Shown: positions 49,732-63,800 of the stretch, piece after piece | Layout: each line of letters begins with the position of its first letter | Position numbering within the stretch: the stretch's first letter is position 1 | NCBI RefSeq assembly: GCF_008831285.2 | Contig: NC_045149.1 | Location: 15,030,578 to 15,094,577, forward strand | Direction: 5' to 3' | Length of the DNA: 64,000 nt | DNA from: Nymphaea colorata | Lineage: Eukaryota > Streptophyta > Magnoliopsida > Nymphaeales > Nymphaeaceae | Notes under the pieces: generated by a model | What the model saw: the letters and a program-made list of their open reading frames with translations, nothing else | Database searches by the model: none | Told to the model about the DNA's origin: nothing | Translations under genes and position numbers: made by a program

Positions 49732-52700
49732 CTCATAATGACTTGATCACACGTAACCTCTTAAAACTGGCCATTATACTGATGCATCAAGTAGGTCATG
49801 CATTGGTTGTGACAATCTGTCAGTCATTTATTTCAATTACATCCAATTGACATTTTTAACATGACGGACAGGACGTGGATTCATCAAGATCCTTGAGCAG
49901 TTCCCAGGTCATACGGGACTGTTTCCCCTCTTGTCCTAGAGGGTTCATCGCGCCTTTTGCGCTCATAATTAGATGACCACACATAAACTCCAAAAACTGA
50001 CCATTATACAGATACATCAAGTTGCCCATGCATTGGTTGTGTCTATTAATCGACCTTATTTTAATTGCATCTAATTGACATTTTTTACTTGGAGGGGGCG
50101 TTGCTTCATCAAGAACCTATAGAAGTTCCCAGGTCTCACGAAACTGCTTCCTCACTTGTTGTAAAGGGTTCATCGCATCTTTTGTGCTCATAATTAGATG
50201 ATCACACATAAACTTCTTAAACTCACCATTATGTCGATGCATCAAGTTGGACATGCATTCGTTGTGTCTATCAGTCAGCCAGTTATCTCAATTGCATCTA
50301 ATTGACATTTTCAACTTGATGGTAGGGACATAGCTTCATCAAGTTTCTTAAGCAGTTCGTAGGTCTCACGGGACTGTTTCCCCTTTTATTGTAGAGGGTT
50401 CATCGCATCTTTTGCGCTCATAATGAGATGATCACACATAAAGCCATGCATTTGTTGTGTCTATTAGAAGGCCATTTATTCCAATTGCATCTAATTAACA
50501 GTTTTAACTTGATGGAGGGGATGTTGCTTCATCAAGAACCTTGAGCAATTCCAAGGTCTCACGGGACTGCATCCTCTCTTGTTGTAGAGGGTTCATCGCA
50601 TTTTTTGCGCTCATAATTAGATGATCACACATAAACTCATAAAACTAACCATTATACCGATGCATCAAGTTAACCATGCATTCATTGAGTCTATCAATCA
50701 GCCATTTATTTTAATTGCATCTAATTGACATTTTTAACTTGATGGAGGAGACGTTGCTTCATCAAGAACCTTGAGTAGTTCCCAGGTTTCACGGGACTGT
50801 TTCCCTTAATGTTGTATTGGTTTCATCACATCTTTTACGTTCATTTTGGGATGATCATACATACCTCCTAAAACTGACCATTATACAAATTCACCAAGTT
50901 TGTCGTGCATTGGTTGAGTCAATCAGTCAGCTAGTTATCTCAATTGCATTTAATTGACATTTTAAACTTGATGATAAGGACATAGCTTCATCAAGTTCCT
51001 TGAACAGTTCTCAAGTCTCACGGGACTATTTTCCCTTTTGTTGTAGAGGGTTCATCGCATTTTTGCACAAATAATGAGATGATAGCACATAAACTCATAA
51101 AACTGACCATTATACTGATACATCAAGTTGGCCATACATTCTTTATGTCTACCAATCAGCCATTTATTTCAATTGCATCTAATTGATATTTTCAACTTGA
51201 TGGTATGGACATAGCTTCATCAATTGGTTGTGTCTATCAATGAGCCAGTTATCTCAATTCCATCTAATTGACATTTTCAACTTGATGGTAGGGGCACAAC
51301 TTCATCAAGTTCCTTGAGCAGTTCCCAGGTCTCACGGGCATGTTTCCTCTCTTGTTGTAGAGGGTTAATCGGATCTTTTGCGCTCCTAATGAGATGTTCA
51401 CACGTAAACTCCTAAAACTGACCATTACACAGATGCATCAAGTTGGCCATGTATTGGTTGTGTCTAACAGTCAGCCAGTTATCTCAGTTGCATCTAATTG
51501 ACATTTTCAACTTGATGGTAGGGACACAGTTTCATCAAGTTCCTTGAGCACTTTTTAGGTCTCACGAAACAGTTTCCCCTCTTGTTGTAGAGGGTTCCTC
51601 GCATCTTTTGTGCTCATAATTAGATCATCACACATAAACTCTTCAAACTAACCATTATACCGATGCATCAAGTAGGCCATGCATTGGTTGTGTCTATTAA
51701 TCGGCCATTTGTTTCAATTGAATCTAACTGACATTTTTAACTTCATGGAGGGGACATTGCTTCATCAAGTTCCTAGAGCGGTTCCCAGCTCTCATGGGAC
51801 TGTTTCCCCTCCTCTTGTAGAGGGTTCATCGCGTCTTTTGCACTGTTAATTAGATGATCACACATAAACTCATAAAACTGACCATTATATCGATGCATCA
51901 AGTTGTACATGCATTGTGTTGTGTCTATCAGTCAGCCAGTTATCTCAATTGCATCTAATTGACATTTTCAATTTCATGGTCGGGACATAGCTTCATCAAG
52001 TTCCTTGAGCAATTCCCAGGTCTGACAGGACTATTTCCCCTCTTGTTGTAGAGGGTTTAACACATCTTTTACGCTCATAATTAGATTATCACACATAAAC
52101 TCTTAAAACTGACCATTATACCGATGCATCAAATTGGCTATGCATTGGTTGTGTCTATCAGTCAGCCAGTTATCTCAATTGCATCTAATTGATATTTTCA
52201 AATTCATGGGAAGGGCGTAGCTTCATCAAGTTTCTTGAGCAGTTCCCTGGTCTCACAGGACTGTTTCCCATTTTGTTGAAGAGGGTTCAACACATTTCTT
52301 GCCCTCATAATTAGATGATCACACATAAGCACCTCAAACTGACCAATATACCGATGCATCAAGTTGGCCATGCATTGGTTTTGTCTGTTAACTCGACCAT
52401 TTGTTTCAGTTGCATCTAATCGACAACTTTTAACTTGATGGAAGGGACATCAAGTTACCCATGCATTGGTTGTGTCCATTAGTCGACCATTAATTTCAAT
52501 GGCACCGAATTGACAATTTTAACTTAATGGAGGGGACATTTGTTCATCAAAAACCTTGAGCAATTCCTAGGTCACACGGGACTGTTTCCCCTCTTGTTGT
52601 AGAGGGTTCATCGCACCTTTTGCAATCATAATTAGATAATCACGCATAAACTCATCAAACTGACCATTATACCGATGCATCAAGTTGGCCATGCATTGGT

Positions 52701-53768
52701 TTTGTCTATCAGTCAGCCAGTTATTTCAATTGCATCTAATTGACATTTTCAATTTCATGGTAGGGACATAGTGTCATCAAGTTCCTTGAGCAGTTCTCAT
52801 GTCTCATGGGACTGTTTCCCCTCTTGTTGTAGAGCATTCATCGCATCTTTTGCCCTCATAATTAGATGATCACATATAAACACCAAAAACTGACCATTAT
52901 ACCGATGCATCATGTTGGCCATGCATTGGTTGTGTCTATCAGTAAGTCAGTTATCTCAATTGTATCTAGTTGACATTTTCAATTTTATGGTAGGGACATA
53001 GCTTCATTAAGTCCCTTGAGCAGTTCCCAGGTCTCACGGAAATGTTTCCCCTCTTATTGTAGAGGGTTCATCGTATCTTTTGTGCTCATAATTAGATGAT
53101 CACATATAAAACATTATACCGATGCATCAAGTTGGCCATGCATTGGTTGTGTCTATTAGTCGACCATTAATTTCAAATGCACCAAATTGACAATTTTAAC
53201 TTGATGGAGGGAACATTGTTCATCAAGAACCTTGAGCAATTTCCAGGTCACACGGGACTGTTTTCTCCATTGTTGTAGAGGGTTCATCACATCTTTTGCA
53301 ATCATAATTAAATGATAACACATAAACTCCTCAAACTGACCATCATACCAATGCATTGGTTGTGTATATCAATCAGTCAGTCATCTCAATTGCATCTAAT
53401 TGTCATTTTCAACTTAATGGTATGGACATAGCTTCATCAAGTTTCTTAAGCAGTTCCCAGGTCTCACGGGACTGTTTTCCCTCTTGTTGCAGACGGTTCT
53501 TCGCATCATTTGCGCTCATAATTAGATGATCACACATGAACACCTCAAACTGACTAATATACCGATGCATCAAGTTGGCCATGCAATGGTTGTGTCTATT
53601 AACTCGACCATTTGTTTCAGTTGCATCTAATCGACAATTTTTAACTTGATGGAAGGGACTTGCTTCATCAAGAGCCTTGAGCAGTTTCCAAGTCTCATAG
53701 GATTGTTTCCCCTCTTGATGTACAGGGTTCATCGCATCTTTTGTTGTCATAATTATATGATCACACAT
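49732..53768. repeat. satellite-like tandem array, segment 2 (~230-bp monomers)
   Basis: About 17-18 monomers of two interleaved types: one with GATGGTAGGGACATAGCTTCATCAAGTTCC, the other with GATGGAGGGGACGTTGCTTCATCAAGAACC at the same place. Spacing is usually 229-231 bp. Shortened monomers occur near 50440, 51225 and 52445, as expected from unequal exchange. Bounded by the two hAT elements. Confidence 0.95.
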
Positions 53769-54972
53769 CCATGTGACACGGATACGGCAGTTTGGGTCAA
53801 GTACCGGCGTCGACACGCCGACACGTGGATCCCGACACTTGGATACGGCTAGATACGACCCAGACCCGATCAAAACCACTTTCATAACCCGATTTTCTTT
53901 TTAAACCTCGTTTTCTTTGTACGCTTTACCCTCGACGACTTCTGCGGCAACACAATTCGGCAATGGCAGGCGACGGCGATGACCTCCGGCGATCGACGGC
54001 GACATCCGGTGGCGTCCGGCGGCAGTCGGCGATAGAGAGGTAAGTGTTTTTTCTATTCTTTTCGATATTAGAAGTTAGGGTTTCAACTTTCATTTGGGGA
54101 TTTTTTAGATTGGGTATTTCTTATCGATTTGGGGATGTTTTGGTTTGAAGATTGGATGGATCCTATTCTTCAATGCTATGTGCGATATTTTCTTTTTTTT
54201 TGTTTGATTTTGGGATTTGCCGATTTGGGGATTTTGCCTTCGTTGCTGTTGATGATGCTAGATAGATGAATACGTGACAATAAAAATCAAGTGAGATAAG
54301 CAGGTTCAGCTACATAGTCGATCGCAGCTAGATATTATAGATGAACTCAGTTGTTGCTCGGAAATCAATGATTCTAGCATCCAATCTAGATGGGATTAAC
54401 ATATAAAATGTTAATTTTAGAAGTTTATGACATGATAGTATGCATATATATTGTGAAATGCATATATTTTTGGCTACATGACAGATATACGATATTGAAT
54501 GAGTTGAAAATTCTTTTAGACATGAATGAACTGCTTCTGCTTTTTTATCTATGAAGGTTTAGTACGATCATTTACCATTCTTGAACAAGTTTTCAGCCTT
54601 CCTGCTGATGTTTTGTGACTGCATGTTTCTACTTTGTCAGTTTGTTGTATTGTTTTATTTCATAAATTTTATGTTCATTATATGTTTTTTCCATCTTTTT
54701 ATTATGTTTAATGTAGTATGGCGAGCAAAGGAAAAACAGTGTCTCAGAGTGAATTATGAGACATGTTTATACTTTGTCATCTTTTTATTATGTTTAATGT
54801 TTGAGACTTCCTTTCTTTTGATTTATGAAATTGTAAGAGTGAATTATTAATTTCATGTTTTTTTTATTATCATTTTTAATTTTTTTGAATATAATATTCG
54901 TCGTGTCCACGTATCCTAAAATTTTGAAACTTGTCGTGTCCGCGTACCCGTACCCGTATCCGTGTGACATAG
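53769..54972 (+). mobile_element. non-autonomous hAT-type element, 1,204 bp
   Basis: Flanked by the 8-bp duplication TCACACAT (53761-53768 and 54973-54980). Terminal inverted repeats match at 17 of 19 bases: left CCATGTGACACGGATACGG, right (reverse complement) CTATGTCACACGGATACGG. Subterminal CGACACG and GTACCCGTA repeats are present. The left 280 bp is GC-rich and contains an ATG at 53964 opening MAGDGDDLRRSTATSGGVRR, ending at a consensus donor GAGAG/GTAAGT near 54041. A later ATGGCGAGCAAAGG (54718) opens a 13-codon frame. No transposase domains are present, so it is probably an internal deletion derivative that keeps 5' gene parts. Confidence 0.85.
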
Positions 54973-57870
54973 TCACACATAAACTCTTAAAACTGACCAT
55001 CATGCCGATGCATCAAGTTGGACATGCATTGGTTGTGTCGATCAGTAAGCCAGTAATCTCAATTGCATTTAATTGACATTTTCAACTTGATGGTAGGTAC
55101 ATAGTTCCATCAAGTTCCTTGAGCAGTTTCCAAGTCTCACGGGCCTGTTTCCTCTCTCGTTATAGAGGGTTCATCGGATCTTTTATGCTCCTAATGAGAT
55201 GATCACACATAAACTCCTAAAAGTGACTATTATACTGATGCATCAAGTTGACCATGCATTGGTTGTGTCTATCAGTCGACCATTTATTTCAATTGCATGT
55301 AATTGACAATTGTAACTTGACGGAGGGAACGTTGCATCATTTGCGCTCATAATTAGATGATCACACATGAACACCTCAAACTGACTAATATACCGATGCA
55401 TCAAATTGGCCATGCACTGGTTGTGTCTATTAGTTAGCCAGTTATCTCAATTGCATATAATTGACATTTTCAACTTGATGATAGGGACATAGCTTCATCA
55501 AGTTCCTTGAGTAGTTTCGAGGTCTCACGGGACTGTTTCCTCTCTTGTTGCAAAGGGTTCATCAGATCTTTTGCGCTCCTAATGAGATGATCACACATAA
55601 ACTCCTAAAACTGACCATTACACCGATGCATCAAGTTGGTCATGCATTAGTTGTATCCATTAGTCGGTCATTTATTTCAATTGCATATAATTGAGATTTT
55701 TAACTTGATGGAGGGGACGTTGCTTCATCAAGATCCATGACCAATTCCCAGGTCTTACGGGGACTGTTTCCTCTCTTGTTGTAGAGGGTTCATCGCCTCT
55801 GTTGCGTTCATATTTAGATGATCACACAAACTCCTAAAATTGACCATTATACTGATGCATCAAGTTGGTCATGCATTGGTTGTATCCATTAGTCGACCAT
55901 TTATTTCAATTGCATCTAATTAACATTTTCAACTTGATGGTAGGGGCATTGCTTCATCAAGTTCCTTGAACAGTTCCCAGGTCTCACGGGACTATTTCCT
56001 CTCTTGTTGTAGAAGGTTCATCGGATCTTTTATGCTCCTAATGAGATATCACACATAAACTCCTAAAAGTGACTACTATACCAATGCATCAAGTTGGCCA
56101 TGCATTGGTTGTGTCTATGAGTCAGCCAGTTATTTAAATTACATCTAACTTATATTTCCAACTTCATGGTAGGGACACAGCTTCAGCAAGTTCCTATAGC
56201 AATTCCCAGGTCTCACAGGAATGTTTCCCCTTCTGTTCTACAGGGTTCATCGCATCTTTTGCGCTCATAGTTAGATGACGACACATAAACTCTTAAAACT
56301 GACCATTATACCGATGCATCATGTTGGTCATGCATTGGTTGTATCTAACAGTCAGCCAGCATCTAATTGACATTTTCAATTTCATGGTAGGGACAGAGCT
56401 TAAACAAGTTCTTTGATCAGTTCCCAAGTCTCACGGGAATGCTTCCCTTCTTCTTGAAGAGGGTTCATCGCATCTTTTGTGCTCATAATTAGATGATCAG
56501 ACATAAACTCCTAAAACTGACCATTATACTGATGCATCGAGTTGGAGATGCATTGGTTGTGTCTAATAGTCAGCCAGTTATCTCAATTGCATCTAATTGA
56601 CATTTTTAACTTAATGGTAAGAACATAGCTTCATCACATTCCTTGAGCAGTTCCCAGGTCTCACGGGACGGTTTCCTCTCTTGTTATAGAGGGTTAATCG
56701 CATCTTTTGCAATCATAATTAGATGATTACACATAAACTCATCAAACAAACCATTATACAGATGCATCATGTTGGCCATGCATTCGTTGTGTCTATTAGT
56801 CGGCCAATTATTTTAATTACATCTAGTTGACAATTTTAACTTGATGGAAGGGGCGTTGCTTCATCAAGAAGCTTGAACAATTCCCAGGTCTCACGGGACT
56901 GTTTCCTCTCTTGTTGTAAAGGGTTCATCGCATCTTTTGCAATCATAAGTAAATGATCACACAAAAACTCCTCAAACAGACCATTATTCCAATGAATCAA
57001 GTTGGCCATGCATTGGTTGTGTCTATCAGTGAGCCAGTTATCTCAATTGCATCTAATTGTCATTTTCAGGTCTCACGGGACTCTTTCCTCTCTTGTTGTA
57101 AAGGGTTAATCGGATCTTTTGCCCTCTTAATGAGATGATCACACATAAACTCCTAAAATTGACCATCATATCGATGGACCAAGTTGGCCATGTATCGGTT
57201 GTCTTTCAGTCGACCATATATTTCAATTGCATGTAATGGACAATTTTAACTTGATGGAATCGACGTTGCTTCATCAAGAACCTTGAGCAGTTCCCAGGTC
57301 TCACGGGACTGTTTCCTCTATTGTTATAGAGGGTTCATCGCATCTTTTGCAATCATAATTAGATGATTACATATAAACTCCTCAAACTAACCATTCTACA
57401 AATGCATCATCTTGACCATGCATTGGTTGTGTCTATTAGTCCGCCAATTATTTCAATTGCATCTAGTTGACAATTTTATCTTGATGGAAGGGACGTTGCT
57501 TCATAAAGAAGCTTGAACAATTCCCAGGTCTCACGGGAATGTTTCCTCTCTTGTTGTAGAGGGTTCATCGCATCTTTTGCAATCATAAGTAAATGATCAC
57601 ACAAAAACTCCTCAAACAGACCATTATACCGATGCATCAAGTTGGTCATGCATTGGTTGTGTCTATCAGTGAGCTTGTTATCTCAATTGCATCTAATTGT
57701 CATTTTCAACTTAATGGTAGGAGCGTAGCTTGATCAAGTTCCTTGAGCAGTTCCTAGGTCTCACGAGACTGCTTCCCCTCTTGTTGTACAGGGTTCGTCA
57801 AATCTTTTGCGCTCATAATAAGATGATCACACATAAAATAAACGACTCAAACTGACCATTATACCGATGC

Positions 57871-60800
57871 ATTAAGTTCGTTATGCATCGGTTGTGTCTA
57901 TTAGTCAGTCGTTTCTCTCAATTGCATCTAATTGACATTTTTAACATGATAAAGGGGACGTTGTTTCATCACGAGCCTTCAGCAGTTCCCAGGTCTCACG
58001 GGACTGTTTCCCCACTTGTTGTAGAGGGTTCATCGCATCTTTTGTGAGCGTAATAAGATGATCACACATAATCTTCTAAAACTGACCATTATACCGATGC
58101 ATCAATTTGGCCATGCATTGGTTGTGTCAATGAGTCAGTCAGTTATCTCAATTACATCTAATTGACATTTTCAACTTGATGATATGGACATAGCTTTATC
58201 AAGTTCCTTGAGCAATTTCGAGGTCTCACGGAACTGTTTCCTCTTTTGTTGTAAAGGTTTCATCAGATCTTTGCGCTTCTAACGAGATGATCACACATAA
58301 ACTTCTAAAACTGACCATTACACAGATGCATCAAGTTGGTCGTGCATTGGTTGTATCTATTAGTCGGCCACTTATTTCAATTGCATCTAATTGAGATTTT
58401 TAACTTGATGGAGGAGACGTTGCTTCATCAACATCCTTGAGCAATTCCCAGGTCTTACGGGGACTGTTTCCTCTATTGTTGTAGAGGGTTCATCGCCACT
58501 TTTGCGTTCATATTTAGATGATCACACAAACTCTTAAAATTGACCATTATACCGATGCATCAAGTTGGTCACGCATTGGTTGTGTCTACTAGTCGACCAT
58601 TTATTTCAATTGCATCTAATTAACATTTTCAACTTGATGGTTGGGGCATTGCTTCATCAAGTTCCTTGAACAGTTCCCAGGTCTCACGGGACTGTTTCCT
58701 CTCTTGTTGTAGAAGGTTCATCGGATCTTTTATGCTCCTAATGAGATATCACACATAAACTCCTAAAAGTGACTATTATACCAATGCATCAAGTTGGCCA
58801 TGCATTGGTTGTGTCTATGAGTCAGCAAGCTATTTCAATTACATCTAATTTATATTTTCAATTTCGTGGTAGGGTCACTGCTTCAGCAAGTTCTTATAGC
58901 AATTCAACTCCTAAAAGTGACTATTATACCAATGCATCAAGTTGGCCATGCATTGGTTGTGTCCATGAGTCAGCAAGCTATTTCAATTACATCTAATTTA
59001 TATTTTCAATTTCGTGGTAGGGTCACTGCTTCAGCAAGTTCTTATAGCAATTCCCAGGTCTCGCGGGAATGTTTCCCCTTCTGTTGTACAGGGTTCATCG
59101 CATCTTTTGCGCTCATAGTTAAATGATCACACATAAATTCTTAAAACTGACCATTATACTGATGCATCATGTTGGTCATGCATTGGTTGTGTCTAACAGT
59201 CAACCAGCATCTAATTGACATTTTCAATTTCATGGCAGGGACAGAGCTTCATCAAGTTCTTTGAGCAGTTCCCAGGTCTCACGGGACTGTTTCCTCTCTT
59301 GTTATAGAGGGTTCATCGCATCTTTTGCAATCATAATTAGATGATTACACATAAACTCCTCAAATTAACCATTATACAAATGCATCATGTTGGCCATGCA
59401 TTGGTTGTGTCCATTAGTCCGCCAATTATTTCAATTGCATCTAGTTGACAATTTTAACTTGATGGAAGGGACGTTGCTTCATCAAGAAGCTTGAACAATT
59501 CCCAGGTCTCACGGGAATGTTTCCTCTCTTGTTGTAGAGGGTTCATCGCAATTTTTGCAATCATAAGTAAATGATCACACAAAAACTCCTCAAACAGACC
59601 ATTATACCGATGCATCAAGTTGGTCATGCATTGGTTGTGTCTATCAGTGAGCCTATTATCTCAATTGCATCTAATTGTCATTTTCAACTTAATGGTAGGG
59701 GCGTAGCTTGATCAAGTTCCTTGAGCAGTTCCTAGGTCTCACGAGACTGCTTCCCCTCTTGTTGTAGAGGGTTCGTCACATCTTTTGCGCTCATAATAAG
59801 ATGATCACACATAAAATAAACTACTCAAACTGACCATTATACCGATGCATTAAGTTCGTTATGCATCGGTTGTGTCTATTAGTCAGTCGTTTCTCTCAAT
59901 TGCATCTAATTGACATTTTTAACATGATAAAGGGGACGTTGTTTCATCAAGAGCCTTCAGCAGTTCCCAGGTCTCACGGGACTGTTTCCCCACTTGTTGT
60001 AGAGGGTTCATCGCATCTTTTGTAAGCGTAATAAGATGATCACACATAATCTTCTAAAACTGACCATTATACCGATGTATCAAATTGGCCATGCATTGGT
60101 TGTGTCTATGAGTCAGCTAGTTATCTCAATTGCATCTAATTGACATTTTCAACTTGATGATAAGGACATAGCTTTATCAAGTTCCTTGAGCAGTTCCGAG
60201 GTCTCACGAAACTGTTTCCTCTTTTGTTGTAAAGGTTTCATCAGATCTTTGCGCTTCTAACGAGATGATCACACATAAACTTCTAAAACTGACCATTACA
60301 CAGATGCATCAAGTTGGTCGTGCATTGATTGTATCTATTAGTCGGCCACTTATTTCAATTGCATCTAATTGAGATTTTTAACTTGATGGAGGAGACGTTG
60401 CTTCATCAACATCAATGAGCAATTCCCAGGTCTTACGGGGACTGTTTCCTCTATTGTTGTAGAGGGTTCATCGCCACTTTTGCGTTCATATTTAGATGAT
60501 CACACAAACTCCTACAATTGACCATTATACCGATGCATCAAGTTGGTCACGCATTGGTTGTGTCTACTAGTCGACCATTTATTTCAATTGCATCTAATTA
60601 ACATTTTCAACTTGATGGTTGGGGCATTGCTTCATCAAGTTCCTTGAACAGTTCCCAGGTCTCACGGGACTGTTTCCTCTCTTGTTGTAGAAGGTTCATC
60701 GGATCTTTTATGCTCCTAATGAGATATCACACATAAACTCCTAAAAGTGACTATTATACCAATGCATCAAGTTGGCCATGCATTGGTTGTGTCTATGAGT

Positions 60801-63800
60801 CAGCAAGCTATTTCAATTACATCTAATTTATATTTTTAATTTCGTGGTAGGGTCACTGCTTCAGCAAGTTCTTATAGCAATTCCCAGGTCTCGCGGGAAT
60901 GTTTCCCCTTCTGTTGTACAGGGTTCATCGCATCTTTTGCGCTCATAGTTAAATGATCACACATAAATTCTTAAAACTGACCATTATACCGATGCATCAT
61001 GTTGGTCATGCATTGGTTGTGTCTAACAGTCAACCAGCATCTAATTGACATTTTCAATTTCATGGTAGGGACAGAGCTTCATCAAGTTCTTTGAGCAGTT
61101 CCCAGGTCTCACGGGACTGTTTCCTCTCTTGTTATAGAGGGTTCATCACATCTTTTGCAATCATAATTAGATGATTACACATAAACTCCTCAAATTAACC
61201 ATTATACAAATGCATCATGCTGGCCATGCATTGGTTGTGTCCATTAGTCCGCCAATTATTTCAATTGCATCTAGTTGACAATTTTAACTTGATGGAAGGG
61301 ACGTTGCTTCATCAAGAAGCTTGAACAATTCCCAGGTCTCACGGGAATGTTTCCTCTCTTGTTGTAGAGGGTTCATCGCATCTTTTGCAATCATAAGTAA
61401 ATGATCACACAAAAACTCCTCAAACAGACCATTATACCGATGCATCAAGTTGGTCATGCATTGGTTGTGTCTATCAGTGAGCCTGTTATCTCAATTGCAT
61501 CTAATTGTCATTTTCAACTTAATGGTAGGGGCGTAGCTTGATCAAGTTCCTTGAGCAGTTCCTAGGTCTCACGAGACTGCTTCCCCTCTTGTTGTAGAGG
61601 GTTCGTCACATCTTTTGCGCTCATAATAAGATGATCACACATAAAATAAACTACTCAAACTGACCATTATACCGATGCATTAAGTTCGTTATGCATCGGT
61701 TGTGTCTATTAGTCAGTCGTTTCTCTCAATTGCATCTAATTGACATTTTTAACATGATAAAGGGGACGTTGCTTCATCAAGAGCCTTCAGCAGTTCCCAG
61801 GCCTCACGGGACTGTTTCCCCACTTGTTGTAGAGGGTTCATCGCATCTTTTGTAAGCGTAATTAGATGATCACACATAATCTTCTAAAACTGACCATTAT
61901 ACCGATGCATCAAATTGGCCATGCATTGGTTGTGTCTATGAGTCAGGCAGTTATCTCAATTGCATCTAATTGACATTTTCCTTGATGATAGGGACATAGC
62001 TTTCTCAAGTTCCTTGAGCAGTTCCGAGGTCTCACGGAACTGTTTCCTCTTTTGTTGTAAAGGTTTCATCAGATCTTTGCGCTTCTAACGAGATGATCAC
62101 ACATAAACTTCTAAAACTGACCATTACACAGATGCATCAAGTTGGCCGTGCATTGGTTGTATCTGTTAGTCGGCCACTTATTTCAATTGCATCTAATTGA
62201 GATTTTTAACTTGATGGAGGAGACGTTGCTTCATCAACATCCTCGAGCAATTCCCAGGTCTTACGGGGACTGTTTCCTCTATTGTTGTAGAGGGTTCATC
62301 GCCACTTTTGCGTTCATATTTACATGATCACACAAACTCTTAAAATTGACCATTATACCGATGCATCAAGTTGGTCATGCATTGGTTGTGTCTACTAGTC
62401 GACCATTTATTTCAATTGCATCTAATTAACATTTTCAACTTGATGGTTGGGGCATTGCTTCATCAAGTTCCTTGAACAGTTCCCAGGTCTCACGGGACTG
62501 TTTCCTCTCTTGTTGTATAAGGTTCATCGGATCTTTTATGCTCCTAATGAGATATCACACATAAACTCCTAAAAGTGACTATTATACCAATGCATCAAGT
62601 TGGCCATGCATTGGTTGTGTCTATGAGTCAGCAAGCTATTGCAATTACATCTAATTTATATTTTCAATTTCGTGGTAGGGTCACTGCTTCAGCAAGTTCT
62701 TATAGCAATTCCCAGGTCTCGCGGGAATGTTTCCCCTTCTGTTGTACAGGGTTCATCGCATCTTTTGCGCTCATAGTTAAATGATCACACATAAATTCTT
62801 AAAACTGACCATTATACCGATGCATCATGTTGGTCATGCATTGGTTGTGTCTAACAGTCAACCAGCATCTAATTGACATTTTCAATTTCATGGTAGGGAC
62901 AGAGCTTCATCAAGTTCTTTGAGCAGTTCCCAAGTCTCACGGGACTGTTTCCTCTCTTGTTATAGAGGGTTCATCGCATCTTTTGCAATCATAATTAGAT
63001 GATTACACATAAACTCCTCAAATTAACCATTATACAAATGCATCATGTTGGCCATGCATTGGTTGTGTCCATTAGTCCGCCAATTATTTCAATTGCATCT
63101 AGTTGACAATTTTAACTTGATGGAAGGGACGTTGCTTCATCAAGAAGCTTGAACAATTCCCAGGTCTCACGGGAATGTTTCCTCTCTTGTTGTAGAGGGT
63201 TCATCGCATCTTTTGCAATCATAAGTAAATGATCACACAAAAACTCCTCAAACAGACCATTATACCGATGCATCAAGTTGGTCATGCATTGGTTGTGTCT
63301 ATCAGTGAGCCTATTATCTCAATTGCATCTAATTGTCATTTTCAACTTAATGGTAGGGGCATAGCTTGATCAAGTTCCTTGAGCAGTTCCTAGGTCTCAC
63401 GAGACTGCTTCCCCTCTTGTTGTAGAGGGTTCGTCACATCTTTTGCACTCATAATAAGATGATCACACATAAAATAAACTACTCAAACTGACCAATATAC
63501 CGATGTATTAAGTTCGTTATGCATCGGTTGTGTCTATTAGTCAGTCGTTTCTCTCAATTGCATCTAATTGACATTTTTAACATGATAAAGGGGACGTTGT
63601 TTCATCAAGAGCCTTCAGCAGTTCCCAGGTCTCACGGGACTGTTTCCCCACTTGTTGTAGAGGGTTCATCGCATCTTTTGTAAGCGTAATAAGATGATCA
63701 CACATAATCTTCTAAAACTGACCATTATACCGATGCATCAAATTGGCCATGCATTGGTTGTGTCTATGAGTCAATCAGTTATCTCAATTGCATCTAATTG

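Noticed and set aside
54581-54850. 89-codon Phe-rich ORF inside the short hAT-type element
   Set aside because: T-rich DNA gives hydrophobic translations; no conserved motif.
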